Assembly: GCA_025617745.1 (NCBI GenBank)
Contig: CM046864.1
Span: forward strand, 2,317,624-2,381,623
Direction of reading: 5' to 3'
DNA length: 64,000 nt
Origin: Heliocidaris erythrogramma
Taxonomy: Eukaryota > Echinodermata > Echinoidea > Camarodonta > Echinometridae
Below, piece by piece: positions 1 through 10,585 of the stretch. How positions within the stretch are numbered: the first letter of the stretch is position 1; the number at the start of each line of letters is the position of its first letter. Under the pieces are notes generated by a model. The model made no database searches. It was not told the origin of the DNA and saw only the letters and a list, made by a program, of their open reading frames with translations. The position numbers and the translations under genes were made by a program.

Positions 1-115
1 GTAATCCAGCTAACAGTGGAAGTTATAAACTGATTCAGCGGACTCGGGTTCGAGACTGAGTCACGGATTTCGGATGGTGACGTTAAAGGTCGGTCCCCAG
101 ACGTAAATAATCATA
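1..115 (+). repeat. SINE remnant (tRNA-derived, 3' part of head plus body)
   Basis: The stretch holds a pol III B-box-like GGGTTCGAGACTGAG near position 47. It is followed by a body-like segment with GGATGGTGACGTTAAAGG and GTCGGTCCCC, a word order I associate with tRNA-derived SINEs of marine invertebrates. The 5' end lies outside the window, so the A box cannot be checked. Recognition by eye only. Confidence 0.4.
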
Positions 116-694
116 TCTGATTGATACACATCTGTAAAAACCCAATTACACTCACACGCGTGCGTCGCCATGTTTGGGCTCGCAGAAAAACACCGCTGCA
201 GGACTGTTTCAATACAATTTTATGCATTGTTAGAATCAAATAATTCTGCACTATAAAGTCTTTTCCACGAATTAACTGTAAAATCAGGCAAAACAAGTGT
301 ACCCTTACAGATTCTCCAGGCGATTTAATGTGACAATTAGTATAATGTTTTTTTTAGATAAAAAATGAAATCACCTTTCTTTCGAATAGGAGTACACTGG
401 AATCGTAGACAGCAGACAATGTCCCACGCTATGTCCCACGCGGTCCCACGTACTGTATTTGAGTGAGGGCTCCTAATTATGGTGGCCGCATCAACTGCTC
501 GCGTAGAGCCGTGCGTACGATGTGATATGGTGGAGGGTCAGTTGAAAGGACTATCTCAGTTAAGCGTTGCGGGTGTATTATTTTCTCAACGGATCGCGGT
601 CGTACGTGCGCGAACAGTCCAGTCATTGGACTAGGGGCGCGCGCGTGCATACGTCGATATCATTACAATTATTAAAAGATTCCAGGTAGTGGAC
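116..694. other. Non-coding stretch, no feature seen
   Basis: No reading frame resembles a known protein and no repeat partner was found inside the window. It contains near-duplicated words (ATGTCCCACG twice near 418-440). It lies downstream of the YWTD exon and so is probably intron of that gene. Confidence 0.4.
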
Positions 695-842
695 TACTCT
701 CCACCCAGTTCTAGGTGTAAATGGTTACCTGATATGCCTGAGCACTTGTTACTTTGGTGGCTCAATCTGCTATAACCGGGGTAATAATGTCCAAGCGCTA
801 TGAGCGTCACTGCGTGATAAGTGGCCATTATTATTATGCATA
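695..842 (+). repeat. SINE fragment ending next to the exon's splice donor
   Basis: The words CTCTCCACCCAG, GGTGTAAATGG and TACCTG match, in order, the body of the fuller SINE at 14132-14426. The fragment ends in a short ATT-repeat tail (CATTATTATTATG) as that SINE does. It runs on the plus strand and stops within about 10 bases of the exon end at 849, so the element sits in the intron directly beside the splice donor of the minus-strand gene. Confidence 0.5.
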
Positions 843-848
843 CGTTAC

Positions 849-1154
849 CGTTTGTCGAGACGATGATCTGTTGACCAGTGCCGTTGAGATAGGTGCGGCC
901 AATGTCGTCAGAATTAAAGCCCGACCAGTATACGCGTTGTTCAATGGGATCGTAGTCGACCGAGTCGGGGGCTGTTCCCACCAGGCCTATGGTTATGGCC
1001 GTAAATTGGACGTCCATGAGATGAGAATCTTCAGATGGCAATGAAGCGTAGTATATAGATTGACCATCAGTAATAAACAGCTCCGGAGACGACCCTTTGA
1101 AGGCAAAGTTAAATATGGAATCATAATGATTAAAGGGCGTTGTCGTGGTGGTCG
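849..1154 (-). CDS. Internal exon of an LDL-receptor class B (YWTD) repeat protein
   Basis: On the minus strand this is an open stretch of about 102 codons between a good acceptor (C-rich and T-rich tract then TTTTTAG, AG at 1156-1155) and a donor (ACG then GTAACG, GT at 848-847). The translation includes the motifs ELFITDGQSIYYASL, DYDPIEQRVYWSG and TYLNGTGQQIIVST. This is the class B beta-propeller pattern: D-x-D-P, then (V/I)YW(S/T)D-like, then an (I)-x-R-x-x-LDG-like turn. YWTD repeats form six-bladed propellers in extracellular receptors and matrix proteins such as LDLR, LRP and nidogen, where they serve ligand binding or release. The exon carries roughly two repeats, the second better conserved. 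Exon phase: two bases of the first codon come from this exon. No flanking exon is recognisable, so the parent gene cannot be named. The pyrimidine tract of the acceptor is the 20-base poly-C (poly-G on plus) at 1169-1188. Confidence 0.75.
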
Positions 1155-1168
1155 CTAAAAATTGGAAT

Positions 1169-1188
1169 GGGGGGGGGGGGGGGGGGGG
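1169..1188. repeat. Poly-G tract (20 bases)
   Basis: An uninterrupted run of 20 G on the plus strand. On the minus strand it is poly-C just upstream of the acceptor AG at 1156-1155, so it may serve as polypyrimidine tract of the YWTD exon. Confidence 0.9.
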
Positions 1189-1784
1189 TCAGGACAAAAT
1201 TTGCTGATAAATTTGAAAAAAATATTGGCACCCCTTTTCAGCCCCTCAAAATATATGGGAAAGCTCTTTGAACTTTTTGATTATTGGAAAAGCTTTAACA
1301 ACAAATCCCCACCAAGTAAAAGAACGGAGATCCCATGTCTAGGCCTATAGACTCCGACAACGAAAACAGAAAAAAGAAAAGATGATTCTCAAAACATGAT
1401 ATGCCAAGAATGAATATACACTCAGCAAAAAAAAAAAATATTTAACATAAATTCATTTTTCATATATCAAAATAAATTAATTAATCCTCTATTTTTTTGT
1501 CACAACTACATGTAGCTAACACACAACTGCACTCATCCGGTCATCCCCGACCCCCCCCCCCGAAAGTCTAAAACTTAATCTTAATTGATATTGGAAGAGT
1601 ATTTATTTTTATCTACTTTGATATATCTATTATCATATTTATTTGACGGTTTATATGAATTTGAGAAAAATATTTTTAAAGATAAAATGTATGAACTGGA
1701 AAGACGATATTCGGAGAGAGAAGTCAGCTACTGGCAAAATTGGTGAAATGACCTGATGCATGGCCATAGACGCCTCAGACTTGT
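1189..1784. other. Non-coding, AT-rich stretch
   Basis: Only A/T-rich low-complexity sequence, a second poly-C run near 1549-1561, and no recognisable gene or repeat partner in the window. Presumed intron or intergenic DNA. Confidence 0.4.
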
Positions 1785-1975
1785 AAAATCAGCACTGATT
1801 TTCTTATTTACTATATAAATCTATATACCTACCTATTATGCCAGTAGTCTTGACTACGGGACCCCTTCGAGAATTTAACACAAATGAGTCACAATATTGT
1901 GCGCACCCCCCGTAATCCTATTGTCCCCTTCGCCACTCACGCGCGTCAACACGCCACGGCCATCTTCCTCTTTTG
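1785..1975 (-). repeat. Right inverted terminal repeat of the DIRS element
   Basis: Positions about 1840-1975 are the near-exact reverse complement of 7087-7213 (shared words GGCATAATAGGTAGG, GGGGTCCCGTAGTCAAGA, GGAAGATGGCCGTGG). The outer part (1785-1840) differs from the left repeat and is instead copied inverted into the internal complementary region at 2032-2086. Confidence 0.9.
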
Positions 1976-2031
1976 TGAGCAACCCCAAGTAGAAATATGT
2001 TGCTTGCAAGGAGAGGGGAAGGAGGGAGGGT

Positions 2032-2130
2032 CATAGGTAGGTATACAGATTTATATAGTAAATAAGAAAATCAGTGCTGATTTTACAAATGTACTGCAAT
2101 AAATCATATATACCTACCTATTATGCCAGA
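2032..2130 (-). repeat. Internal complementary region (ICR) of the DIRS element
   Basis: Two adjacent blocks are complementary to the two outer ends of the element. 2032-2086 matches the outer right repeat (word AAATCAGTGCTGATTTTAC). 2091-2130 matches the outer left repeat at 7209-7247 (word TACTGCAATAAATCATATA). This fused copy of both ends is the hallmark of DIRS-1-type elements, in which the ICR is thought to template completion of the ends and circle formation. Placement just inside the right repeat agrees with DIRS-1. Confidence 0.85.
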
Positions 2131-2194
2131 CCAGCGCTAACTGAAAGACCGGGAGGCATGTTTCAAGCAGAAGGGAATAGGATTACACCGAAGA

Positions 2195-3190
2195 TTACAA
2201 AGAAGACACAGCGGCCTTCAAAGTGGCTGACGCAAACATAGCCTCACCTGCGGGAACATCCCTAAGGTCGCAAGCAATGAAGGAATTGGGCGAACGCCAA
2301 TAAGCAGCCTTCATCAAGCGCCACACCTTGAAACAGAGCCCAAGAAGTGCTGACACTACGAGTGTCATGAGCATGAGGCTTATTGTCAGATAAAAGAGCC
2401 TCTGTGCCAGCAGCCCTAATGGCCTCGACAATCCATCTAGAAATGGAATCAAGAGAAGCAGGAGAAAAAGGCTCTCTAGTGATCAGGAACAACTGATCAT
2501 CCTTACGATAAGACTTAGTCTTATCAATATACCATTTGAGAGCCCTAACAGGACACCAAACTTTGTCCTCGCGCACTGACGAAAACCCAGAAAGCGGACA
2601 AAGAAAAATCTCAACAGGGCCAGAGGCAGCCGTTTGATTCTTGGCAATAAAAGAAGCCTTAGGAATCAATCTAACACCTTTTCTCTCCCAGCGAACATGA
2701 CCAGGAGTAAGACAGAGCGCATGAAGAGTACTGGGCCTCTGCCCAGAGGCAATGGCTACCAAAAAGAGCGTCTTAACCGTAAGATGATGAAGCGAAGCTT
2801 CACCTAACGGTTCAAAAGGAGGTTTCGCCAAGGCCTCCAGGACCTTAGGCAGACTCCAAGACGGTACTAACCTAGAACAAGGAGGACATTTCAGAAAGAA
2901 CGACCGAATCAAACCACTCAAAAGCGGGGAATTGGAAATCCCCGAACCATCTGAGAAACCCGAATGAATGGCCCCAGTCGCCGAACGGTAGCCTCGGATA
3001 GTAGAGATGAATCTCCCTTTGTCAAATAACGAGATTAGGAAATCCGCAATTGAACCAATGGGAGCCTTAGAAGGGGTTTGATTTCGCTCTTTACACCAAA
3101 GGAAAAAGACCGGGAGACGGGAATTATAAATTTCCCTAGTAGAAACCCTACGACTGGACATTAAAAAGTCCGCGGCTCTATCAGAGAGAC
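2195..3190 (-). pseudogene. DIRS tyrosine recombinase, frameshifted and lacking the nucleophile
   Basis: The frame from about 3190 down to 2340 reads as a phage-integrase-fold recombinase. It has an N-terminal SAM-like segment (RVSTREIYNSRL near the start), the first catalytic Arg in SGQRPSTLHAL (about 2740) and the H-x-x-R box in HAHDTRSVSTSWA (about 2365). The enzyme should cut and join the circular cDNA into the host genome. The reading then leaves frame near 2330. The C-terminal part continues in another frame as WRSPNSFIACDLRDV (about 2300-2255). In this family a Tyr normally precedes LRDV; here codon 2267-2269 is GAC (Asp). So there is a frameshift and a probable loss of the catalytic Tyr. 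The gene overlaps in a different frame the end of the RNase H/linker frame, as usual in DIRS elements. Confidence 0.85.
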
Positions 3191-5215
3191 CCGACTGTCT
3201 TGCAGATTCCCTGACAGGGGCCAAGCAGTCAAATGAAGGGACTTCGGACTGTGGTGAAGAATCCCCGAGAGGGGCTGCAACACCAAATCCGCTCTTAGCG
3301 GGAGAAGGAACGGTTGAGCCCTCAGGAGGCTCATTAGCTCCGGAAACCAATTCCTCCTGGGCCAAAAGGGAGCTATCACAAGCACCCGAGCCCGATCTTC
3401 CCTGATTTTCCGCAGGACTCGCGGAATCAGTTGGAAGGGAGGAAAGGCGAATCCTTGAAGGTTCTCCCAGCTGAGGGAGAAAGCATCGAGAGCCCATGCT
3501 CCCTGATCGCGAACACGGGAGCAATACTTCGGCAGCTGGTGGTTTATCACCGACGCAAATAGATCCACTTCCAGTGGACCTAGGCAACTGCGAATGCGGC
3601 AAAAGACCTCCGGATGGAGCATCCATTCTGATGGAAGACACGTGCCCCGAGACAGAAAATCCGCAATGAGGTTTTCCCGACCGGGGATGAAAGAGGCCAC
3701 GGGTGTGATCGCCATGTGACGACACCACCTCCACAGCTGAGCTGCTAGGGCATTCAGGGCAGCCGAACGAGTGCCTCCCCGCCGATTGATATATGACACC
3801 ACAGTGACATTGTCCGTGAGGATCAGAACTGAACGACTGAGAAGTCGACTTCTGAAATGGAGCAGGGTCAACAGAACTGCCATAAACTCCAGGACATTGA
3901 TATGGGGAAGAGTCCCAAGATGAGACCAATCCCCCGCGACCGTGCTGCCATTGCAGTGTCCTCCCCACCCCAACCGAGAGACGTCCGTCGAAACCGAGAT
4001 CGACGGAAGAGGGGTACTGAAGGACTTGCCTCGCGCGAGAAACTCCTCGCTCGTCCAACAAGAGAGAAGAGACTTGATTCTTATTGGTACTGGAATCCAG
4101 ACCAACAGAGAATCTTTTCCCGGCTTGAAAAACCTGAGGAGATGTCTCTGAAAAGGTCTCATGAGGAGCCGGCAGTCCTCTAGAACATCGACTAGACTGG
4201 CTGACCTTGACCCTTCTGGCCAGCAAGAGCTTGCGAGCCGCAGAGACAATGATGAGAATTCTGTCTCGACTGGGCCGAGCCAACTGATTCTGTATGTCTA
4301 ACATCGCCCCCAGAAAAACTGGGCTGCGAGTAGGAACTAACTCTGACTTTTCCCAATTTATTAGGAAACCTAAGTCTTGAGTAAGACTGACGAGCAAACG
4401 AGTCTCGTCTAACAAACGATCGCGCGACTCCGCAAGAAGAAGCCAATCGTCCAGGTAGCAAAATAGCCGAAGGCCGCGTCGCCTCAGAGAGGCCGCCAGC
4501 ACAGCTACAACTTGAGTAAAAACCCGAGGGGCCGGACGCAGCCCGAAGGGAAGAGCGCGAAAACGATAAGTCTCTGAGAGGAAGGAGAACCCCAGAAGAT
4601 CGCGCGAAGCGCGATGAATGGGAATGTGAAAATACGCGTCCTTGACATCTATCGAGACCGCGTAGTCCTTCCTCTTGATCAACGGGAGAATGGAGGCGAG
4701 AGTCTCCATTCGAAAATGTACTGAAGGAATGAATTTGTTTATTCTTTTCAGGTTCAGCATTAAACGAAGTTTTCCCGAGCGCTTGGGAATAACAAAAATT
4801 GGAGAAAGAGGGAAAGAGACGGCCTGTCTTTTACCCTTTCTATAGCCCTCTTTTCCAACAGAGACTCGATCTCCTTTGAAGCATGAGATCGAGCCAGGGC
4901 AGACATGGGAGGTGACCGAGTTCTTATAGCCCCTCCGGGGTGCGAAGCGGAAAGATCTATGAAGAATCCGTCTCGCACGACGGAGAGAACAAACGCGTCC
5001 CCGGAGATGGCCTCCCAAGCGGGGAGAAAGGAATGAAGTCGGCCACCTACCATGTCTGGAAGAACAAACGCTCGGGGAAGACCATCAAAACCTAGGCTTG
5101 GCCTTAAGCGAAGCCGTCGCCTTACCACGAGAACCTCTCGAATAGCCCCTGCCACGTCCCCCTCTCCAGCGAGAAGGAGTTGGCTGCGGCTCAGAAGGCG
5201 GGACCCCAGACACAC
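3161..5215 (-). pseudogene. DIRS reverse transcriptase-RNase H polyprotein, broken by frameshifts
   Basis: Three frames must be joined to read it. Frame 1 (5215-about 4820) has the N-terminal part ending in EKRAIERVK. Frame 2 (about 4815-4200) has the RT palm: FVIPKRSGKLRLMLNL, VSIDVKDAYFHIP (first catalytic Asp), ALPFGLRPAPRVF and LFCYLDDWLLLAES (YxDD box, intact). Frame 3 (about 4249-3161) has RNase H: STDVSRLGWGGH, LEFMAVLLTL, ILTDNVTVVSYINRRGGT and FIPGRENLIADFLSRG. It then continues with the DIRS-specific linker DLFASVINHQLPKY...FPELMSLL. The RT/RNase H join near 4200 seems to lack a few residues as well as frame. The protein would make cDNA from the element RNA. A 918-codon open frame (5018-2262) spans this whole region, but its middle third (about 4190-3190) is the wrong frame. 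Confidence 0.85.
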
Positions 5216-5273
5216 GACTGTGTTGACCCGAAGCGGGACCAGCAGGCCTCCGCCGGACAGGGGCCCGCGTCGA

Positions 5274-6871
5274 CTAAGAGTGAGTGTGAAACTGCTTAGT
5301 CATATCCGAGACCTGCTTTCGCGCATCAAACTCTCTCTGAAAAACCGTAGCAAATTGACGACCAAAAAGCGAAGGACCCCGAGACGGAACATCTCGGAGA
5401 AGTTGAGCAATGCCCGACTCCTTAACACCCAGTGCCGAAAGAGCCAGGATCCTGCGACGGAACGTAACCGAAGCAGCTGCAGTGGAAAGCTGTGACCATT
5501 GCAAACAAAAAAGAGTATGCAGCAGGTCATCGATAACCAGCTTGTCACCATCAGTAACGTTCAACTCCTCCGCCCTGGACCTAAGGTCGGAGAGAAACCC
5601 TTGAAAAGCCGCCAAACGCATACCTTCAACATTATACCAACGCTTATCCTCCGTCTTATAAGCAATGGAGGTCAGCGGATTAGTCGCCCGCAAGCGACGA
5701 CCAACCTCTAAAATCTCCGGAGAGAGAGTCTTAGCTTTGAAAAAGCTGTCTTGATCTTGGGAACCGAAGGCAAAGGCCTTACCCTTAACCGTAACAGGGC
5801 GCTTAACCAAAAGCGCAGCCTCGATGCGGTCATACTCCAGCTTAAAATCCTCCTCGAGAGAAATACCCTCGGAGGAATCCTGCTGCCTGAACCCACGCAA
5901 AGTCGAACCCTGCGCGCGGGTTGACTGAAATTCAGGGAGATATTTAGACAACAAAGCAATCGCTTCCACCCCGCACAGGGCGAGCGATTGAGGCTCCGCC
6001 TGCCCAAGCGATTCAGAAACCGAAGCTTGAGAGGCCGCCTCTAACTCTGGTTCCACCCGAGTGGATTGGAACAAAGGACCGCCAACAAAGGACTCAGCAG
6101 GCGGACCCTCCCATGGTTCAACATAAGTCTCCTCGCCCGGCGGAGCCCGAGAGCCGCGGGCATAGGAGGCGCGTGCGAACCCGACTCAGACAAAGAAGAC
6201 TCAATCACAAAAGGTTGATTAGTCTCAAAGTCAGACCCCGGAATAGGGGCAGAAGCAAGGGTTGAAGTACCCGGTACAAGGGACCAACCCTGATTCTGAG
6301 CGAAAGCCCGCATCATGCTGAACATTTCAGCTTGAGAGGAACTAGCCGGGTTAGCCAGGCCAGACGGGCAAGAGGCCGGCAAAACCTTGCCCCTTTTTGC
6401 CTTTTTCTTGGCCTTCTTCTTGGCTGGCTCGACAAGAGTCGTAGCCGAAACCCTTTTCTTAGAGCGCTTATTCGGATTCGTTCGGATCCCCGAAGCCGCT
6501 TCGGAAACACGAACCGAACCCTCCGTGGAGGGACGCTCACCTCCCTCAAAGGGAGTAGTGCGCTGAGGGTATGAACCCAAAGTCTCGCACAAATTACCCA
6601 TATTGGCTGAGCAAAAAGATGCGATAGCCATGGGCTGGGTGCTGAAATCACCCAGTGCGGGGGCGGACCGAGATGACTCGGTATGTGCCCGTTGACTACT
6701 AAAGGCGTGTGAACCCGCTATTGAACAGCTAGGGAGCGGCAACAGGAGAGCACTAGTAGTCACGCACTCAGGTGAAAACACCTGTTGCTCCGAAGAGCGT
6801 CCATAATTGTTAGCTCGAGCATTCCCATCAGCTGGCAATGTAGACAGCCCGGGAAGTACTCGTTCCCCCAT
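5274..6871 (-). pseudogene. DIRS gag-like protein, one frameshift
   Basis: Two overlapping frames: 6871-about 6130 starting MGERVLPGLS, and about 6130-5274 ending FHTHS then stop. The first half is Ser/Pro-rich with a strongly basic patch (KRSKKR and AKKKAKKKAKRGK, about 6460-6380) that looks like a nuclear-localisation or nucleic-acid-binding region. The second half is a helical acidic/basic domain (EDFKLEYDRIEAALL, VGRRLRATNPL, LDLRSR-like), the usual aspect of DIRS gag. It probably packages element RNA. The start at 6871 is chosen as the first ATG after the GC-rich leader. The reading shift lies near 6130-6170. Confidence 0.7.
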
Positions 6872-7086
6872 ATGGCATCGGCCGGGGGCTAGGGTTTGAG
6901 AACCCAGACCAACATGGACTAAGCCCGTGGGCTGCCCTGCAGTAGTGGGACGCGTCTCCCCTAACGGATTTAAGCGAGTGAACGCTACCGTGCGGGAAAC
7001 GGCCGCCCTCCCCCCTCTGGTCTTAACGACCGGGGGGGTGGATTCGAGATATTCAAACCACTAGAGCCTGGCGAGCAAGAAAGAGG
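6872..7086 (-). promoter_or_regulatory. Leader between left terminal repeat and gag of the DIRS element
   Basis: A GC-rich non-coding stretch with runs of G and C (GGCCGGGGGCTAGGG, CCGGGGGGGTGG). Its place matches the 5' leader of the element. No specific promoter motif is recognised. Confidence 0.4.
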
Positions 7087-7247
7087 AAGATGGCCGTGGC
7101 GTGTTGACGCGCGTGAGTGGCGAAGGGGACAATAGGATTACGGGGGGTGCGCACAATATTGTGACTCATTTGTGTTAAATTCTCGAAGGGGTCCCGTAGT
7201 CAAGATTACTGGCATAATAGGTAGGTATATATGATTTATTGCAGTAA
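7087..7247 (-). repeat. Left inverted terminal repeat of the DIRS element
   Basis: Reverse complement of 1840-1975 over its inner 125 bases. The outer 35 bases (ending GATTTATTGCAGTAAATA) are represented, inverted, in the internal complementary region at 2091-2130. Confidence 0.9.
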
Positions 7248-7784
7248 ATAATAGTGTTAAACAAATTGCACAAATATTGTTTATGTTATACCAATATCAT
7301 CTATAGGACCCAATCACCAAGATATTTACGTTTAAATCTAGCTGTGTGTTAAAAACGTTAACGAGTCCAACTGCCCTATTGGGGAAGGTTGTTGAATGAT
7401 GGATGCAGTCTCGGTCGTCTTGAATATATGAATATTGATGACGTTGACGGGTGATTAAAGCGTTTAATCGCAACTTTTTATGCAAGACGGCCCTGTAATG
7501 CCTGCGTCAGAAATCCAACGGCCGAGTGCATGATGTTCGTCGTAGTTATATCAAGGAGGTTCAAATAGACGGAGTCTCAACAAACGATAATTAATGCAAA
7601 CACCTGGCAGATCATAAGGGATGTACAATTGAATTAATAAACTGCCTTGATTCTTTGATGTCGATGCCTGATTTCGCCAAAGTAAACTGGAAAGATTTAG
7701 AGATGTTTTGAATGTGAATGTTTACGATGCGCAGTTAAATTCATATATCGACAAACACAGAAAGTGAATTTGCAGTTTTAATGT
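7248..7784. other. Non-coding stretch, no feature seen
   Basis: AT-rich sequence between the DIRS element and a foldback repeat. No similarity to known proteins or to other parts of the window was noticed. Confidence 0.4.
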
Positions 7785-8440
7785 AGGGGCAATTTTAAGG
7801 GCAATTTAACACCTTTCCGCTTGATTAGGATTTATTTATTTATTACGTTTTATTAAAAAAGAACGAGGTAGTCTTTTCCGAGCCTAAAGGCCTGCTTTAA
7901 AAAAGAGTCTGATTACTAAATTTCTAAAGATGGCACTAGGAAATAGAGCCAACCAAAGTAGTGGGAACACGCGGCCAGTCAAGAAAATTGTCATAGCAGT
8001 TCTGGTATTTTTTGCCCTAAATAATTATGTTTGCTTGAACCAAGAGGGTTCAAACAGATGGAGTCATAACGGACAGCTTCCGTTTGAAGCGAACTTCGAT
8101 GCCGCCACAACAAACATGACAAATATGCGTTTTATTGCATAACCATGGATACGTACAATGGAGGATATTCTGTTATAATGATAATTAGTTTTCGCAGACC
8201 CAAATGAAACTTCGAAAAGTGCACATGAACATATAACAAGGTTCAATCGAACATATTTAGTTCCAAAATTACCAGAACTGCGATGACAATGAATTTCTTG
8301 ACTGGCCGCGAGTGCCCACTATTTTTGTTGGCTATATTTCCTAGAGCCATCTTTCACGATAGTAATATATGAAATTTGATATTAATTGGAAATAAGCGGA
8401 AAGGTGTTAAACTTCCCTTAAAAGAGGTATACATTTGTGA
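7785..8440. repeat. Foldback (inverted repeat) element
   Basis: 7925-8030 is the inverted counterpart of 8258-8355 (shared words AGTGGG, GCGGCCAGTCAAGAAA, GCAGTTCTGGTA). 7785-7820 pairs with 8390-8435 (GCGGAAAGGTGTTAAA). The arms are diverged and interrupted by indels, so this is an old hairpin-type element. The stretch 8042-8130 inside it also pairs with 8605-8692. Confidence 0.6.
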
Positions 8441-8604
8441 CACTTTTAAGGGTATATAGATCTCAAACATTTGTTCATCCTGAGGCAGCGGAATTTCTTT
8501 TTTTTTTTTTAACAATTAATTTCTGGACTTGATGTTGCCATCAAATATATAAATAAAATGGAATTTTATTTGTTTCCTCGTTTGAAAGAATGTTTTCGGA
8601 GAGC

Positions 8605-8692
8605 GCATATTTGTCATGTTTGTTGTGGCGGCATCGAAGTTCGCTTCAAAGGAAAACTGTCTGTTATGACTCCATCTGTTTGGACCTTCTTG
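8605..8692 (-). repeat. Inverted copy of 8042-8130
   Basis: Close reverse complement of 8042-8130 (shared words AACAGATGGAGTCATAAC, AAGCGAACTTCGATGCCG, AAACATGACAAATATGCG), about 90 percent identical by eye. It may be an extra arm of the foldback family or part of the LINE that follows. Confidence 0.7.
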
Positions 8693-8699
8693 GTTATAC

Positions 8700-10096
8700 A
8701 ACGATCTATCATCATATGTAATCTGTCTCTATTAAGTGGTGTGTTTCCATCCTCATTCAAACTGGCCAAGGTCATTCCTGTCTATAAGAAAGATAGCACT
8801 TCAAATGTCACAAATTATAGACCAATATCAATTTTAGTAAGTTTCTCTAAAGTCCTTGAGAGGATAGTTCATAATAGACTCTCCAGCTTTTTTGATAAAA
8901 ATAAAGTTCTCAACCCTAACCAGTTTGGATTTCGAAAAGCACACTCTACAGACCTTGCGTTGTTAAAATTTTATGATCATGTTTCTGGAGCTCTGGCAGC
9001 TGGTGAGCACACCATTGGTGCTTTTATGGATCTGAGCAAAGCCTTTGACACGCTAGACCATACAGTACTTTTGTATAAATTGCAACACTATGGAATAAGG
9101 GGCATCAGTTTGGATTGGTTTTCAAGTTACCTCTTGAATAGAAAGCAATACACATATTATAACTCCGCCGAGTCCGATATATTAGGGTTAAAGTGTGGTG
9201 TTCCCCAAGGCTCAATCCTAGGCCCGCTCTTATTTTTAATATATCAATGATATTTGGAACGTCTCTATAATTTTAAATTACATATTGTTTGCTGATGACA
9301 CTAGTGTATTTTTATCCCACCGTGGTGTAAAGGTCATTGAAAAAAGAATAAATAATGAACTGCCAAAATTGACTCATTGGTTTAGAAGCAATGGGCTATC
9401 ACTCAATGTACAGAAGACAAATTATATTCACTTTAGGGGACGAAGGTCCAATAAAAATTAGAATATTGATGTCAATGCTGGTGGTGCGTCGTTAGAAAGG
9501 AAAACGTGCACCAAATTCCTTGGTGTCTTTATTAATGAGCATCTTACTTGGAGTGACCATTTAAAATACATAAGGACACCAATTTCTCGAGATATTGTAT
9601 AAGATGAAGTTTATTGTTCCTAACAAAGTACTATTTTCATTGTACAATACACTGGTTCTGCCATATATTTCTTATTGTAATGTACTTTGGGCGACGTCTA
9701 AACAATTTACAGAAAATATTATGTTATTACAAAAGAAAGCAGTTAGTATTTGCTTGGGAGCTGGTTTCCGTGACCATACGCAGCCATTATTTATTAGACT
9801 GAGGACTTTGACAATTAATGATATAAACTTTCTTCAAACCTCCCTTTTAATGTATCGATGTAATAACAATATTTTACCCATTTGTTTTTGTTCCATATTT
9901 CGGAAGAACAGTGATGTTCATGCCTATCCAACAAGACAGTCATCTAATATGCATTTATTTAATCCCCGTTCAGTGCTGGCTCACAAGTCTATTAGGTCCA
10001 GATGTCTGGAATACATTACCAGATGATATTCGGAATATGCGTACTATACATTCATTTAAAAAAGCTGTTAAACGTCTTCCTATTTCAAAAATGTGA
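8700..10096 (+). pseudogene. LINE reverse transcriptase (CR1/L2 group), frameshifted
   Basis: The first frame (to 9250) shows the RT blocks: KVIPVYKKDS, NYRPISILVSFSKVLERIV, NQFGFRKAHSTDLALL, FMDLSKAFDTLDH (first catalytic Asp) and CGVPQGSILGPLLFLIY. After a frame change at about 9245 comes ILFADDTSVF (FADD box, about 9290-9310), then a stop near 9458. 9595-10026 then gives the connection and C-terminal region (LVLPYISYCNVLWA, YPTRQSSNMHLFNPRS). Another change near 10010 gives DVWNTLPDDIRNM and the C-terminus at 10096. The enzyme would copy element RNA at the nicked target. At least three frame breaks make this copy inactive. Confidence 0.85.
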
Positions 10097-10585
10097 ACAC
10101 TACTAATATCTGTAAAAGTAATTTCCATATTTTTATCCATAATATTGCATGTATTATAGTCAGAGTGATTATTGCTTATCCGCAATACCAGATTTAATTG
10201 GGACTCATTCCTCCTCACCCTTCTTTCTCTTCACTTATCCTTTCCGATAATGTACATGTATATACAGTCTGTATCCTGTTCCTGTGTTTACTGTATTTGT
10301 TTCCTTTTTTTCTTAATGTAAGGTTAGTTTCTTGTTTGTTGTTCGCACAACTCATAGTTAAACAACAATTTTATGCTTAAAGGTGTGGCGATGCTTCAAG
10401 CCTTCGGGCTTATTTCGTCATACCTCTGTATGTTATTATACGTTCCATTACTGTATACGATTTATTATTCATGTCTATAATTGTGATCATATTTACTTTA
10501 AAACGTTAGTCTTGATTTCATTTCCATGTGATGTTCACTATATCAGCTGGTGTACCATACAGGAAGTAAATAAATAAATAAATCT
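8700..10585 (+). mobile_element. CR1/L2-like non-LTR retrotransposon, 5'-truncated
   Basis: It contains the C-terminal two thirds of a LINE reverse transcriptase (8700-10096), a 3' untranslated part (10097-10562), and an AAAT-type repeat tail (AAATAAATAAATAAAT near 10568-10583). That tail is common in L2/CR1-group elements. The endonuclease part is missing. Confidence 0.8.

Larger units (their letters stand above)
1785..7247 (-). mobile_element. DIRS-type tyrosine-recombinase retroelement, near full length, inactive
   Basis: A 5.46-kb element on the minus strand. In element order it has a left inverted terminal repeat (7247-7087), a GC-rich leader (7086-6872), gag-like, RT-RNase H and tyrosine recombinase genes, an internal complementary region (2130-2032), and a right inverted terminal repeat (1975-1785). 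DIRS elements replicate by reverse transcription but integrate with a tyrosine recombinase through a circular DNA intermediate, so they make no integrase or target duplication. That matches the lack of LTRs and of an obvious duplication here. All coding regions carry frameshifts, and the recombinase nucleophile position reads Asp, so this copy is dead. GC content is visibly higher than in the flanks. Confidence 0.9.

Noticed and set aside
754..1044. Plus-strand frame of 96 codons over the YWTD exon
   Set aside because: It is antisense to the exon, which has splice sites and a clear domain on the minus strand.
3190..4190. Middle of the 918-codon open frame as a novel protein
   Set aside because: The true RNase H and linker are in the other frame (3161-4249). 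The open reading here is an overlap without recognisable domains.
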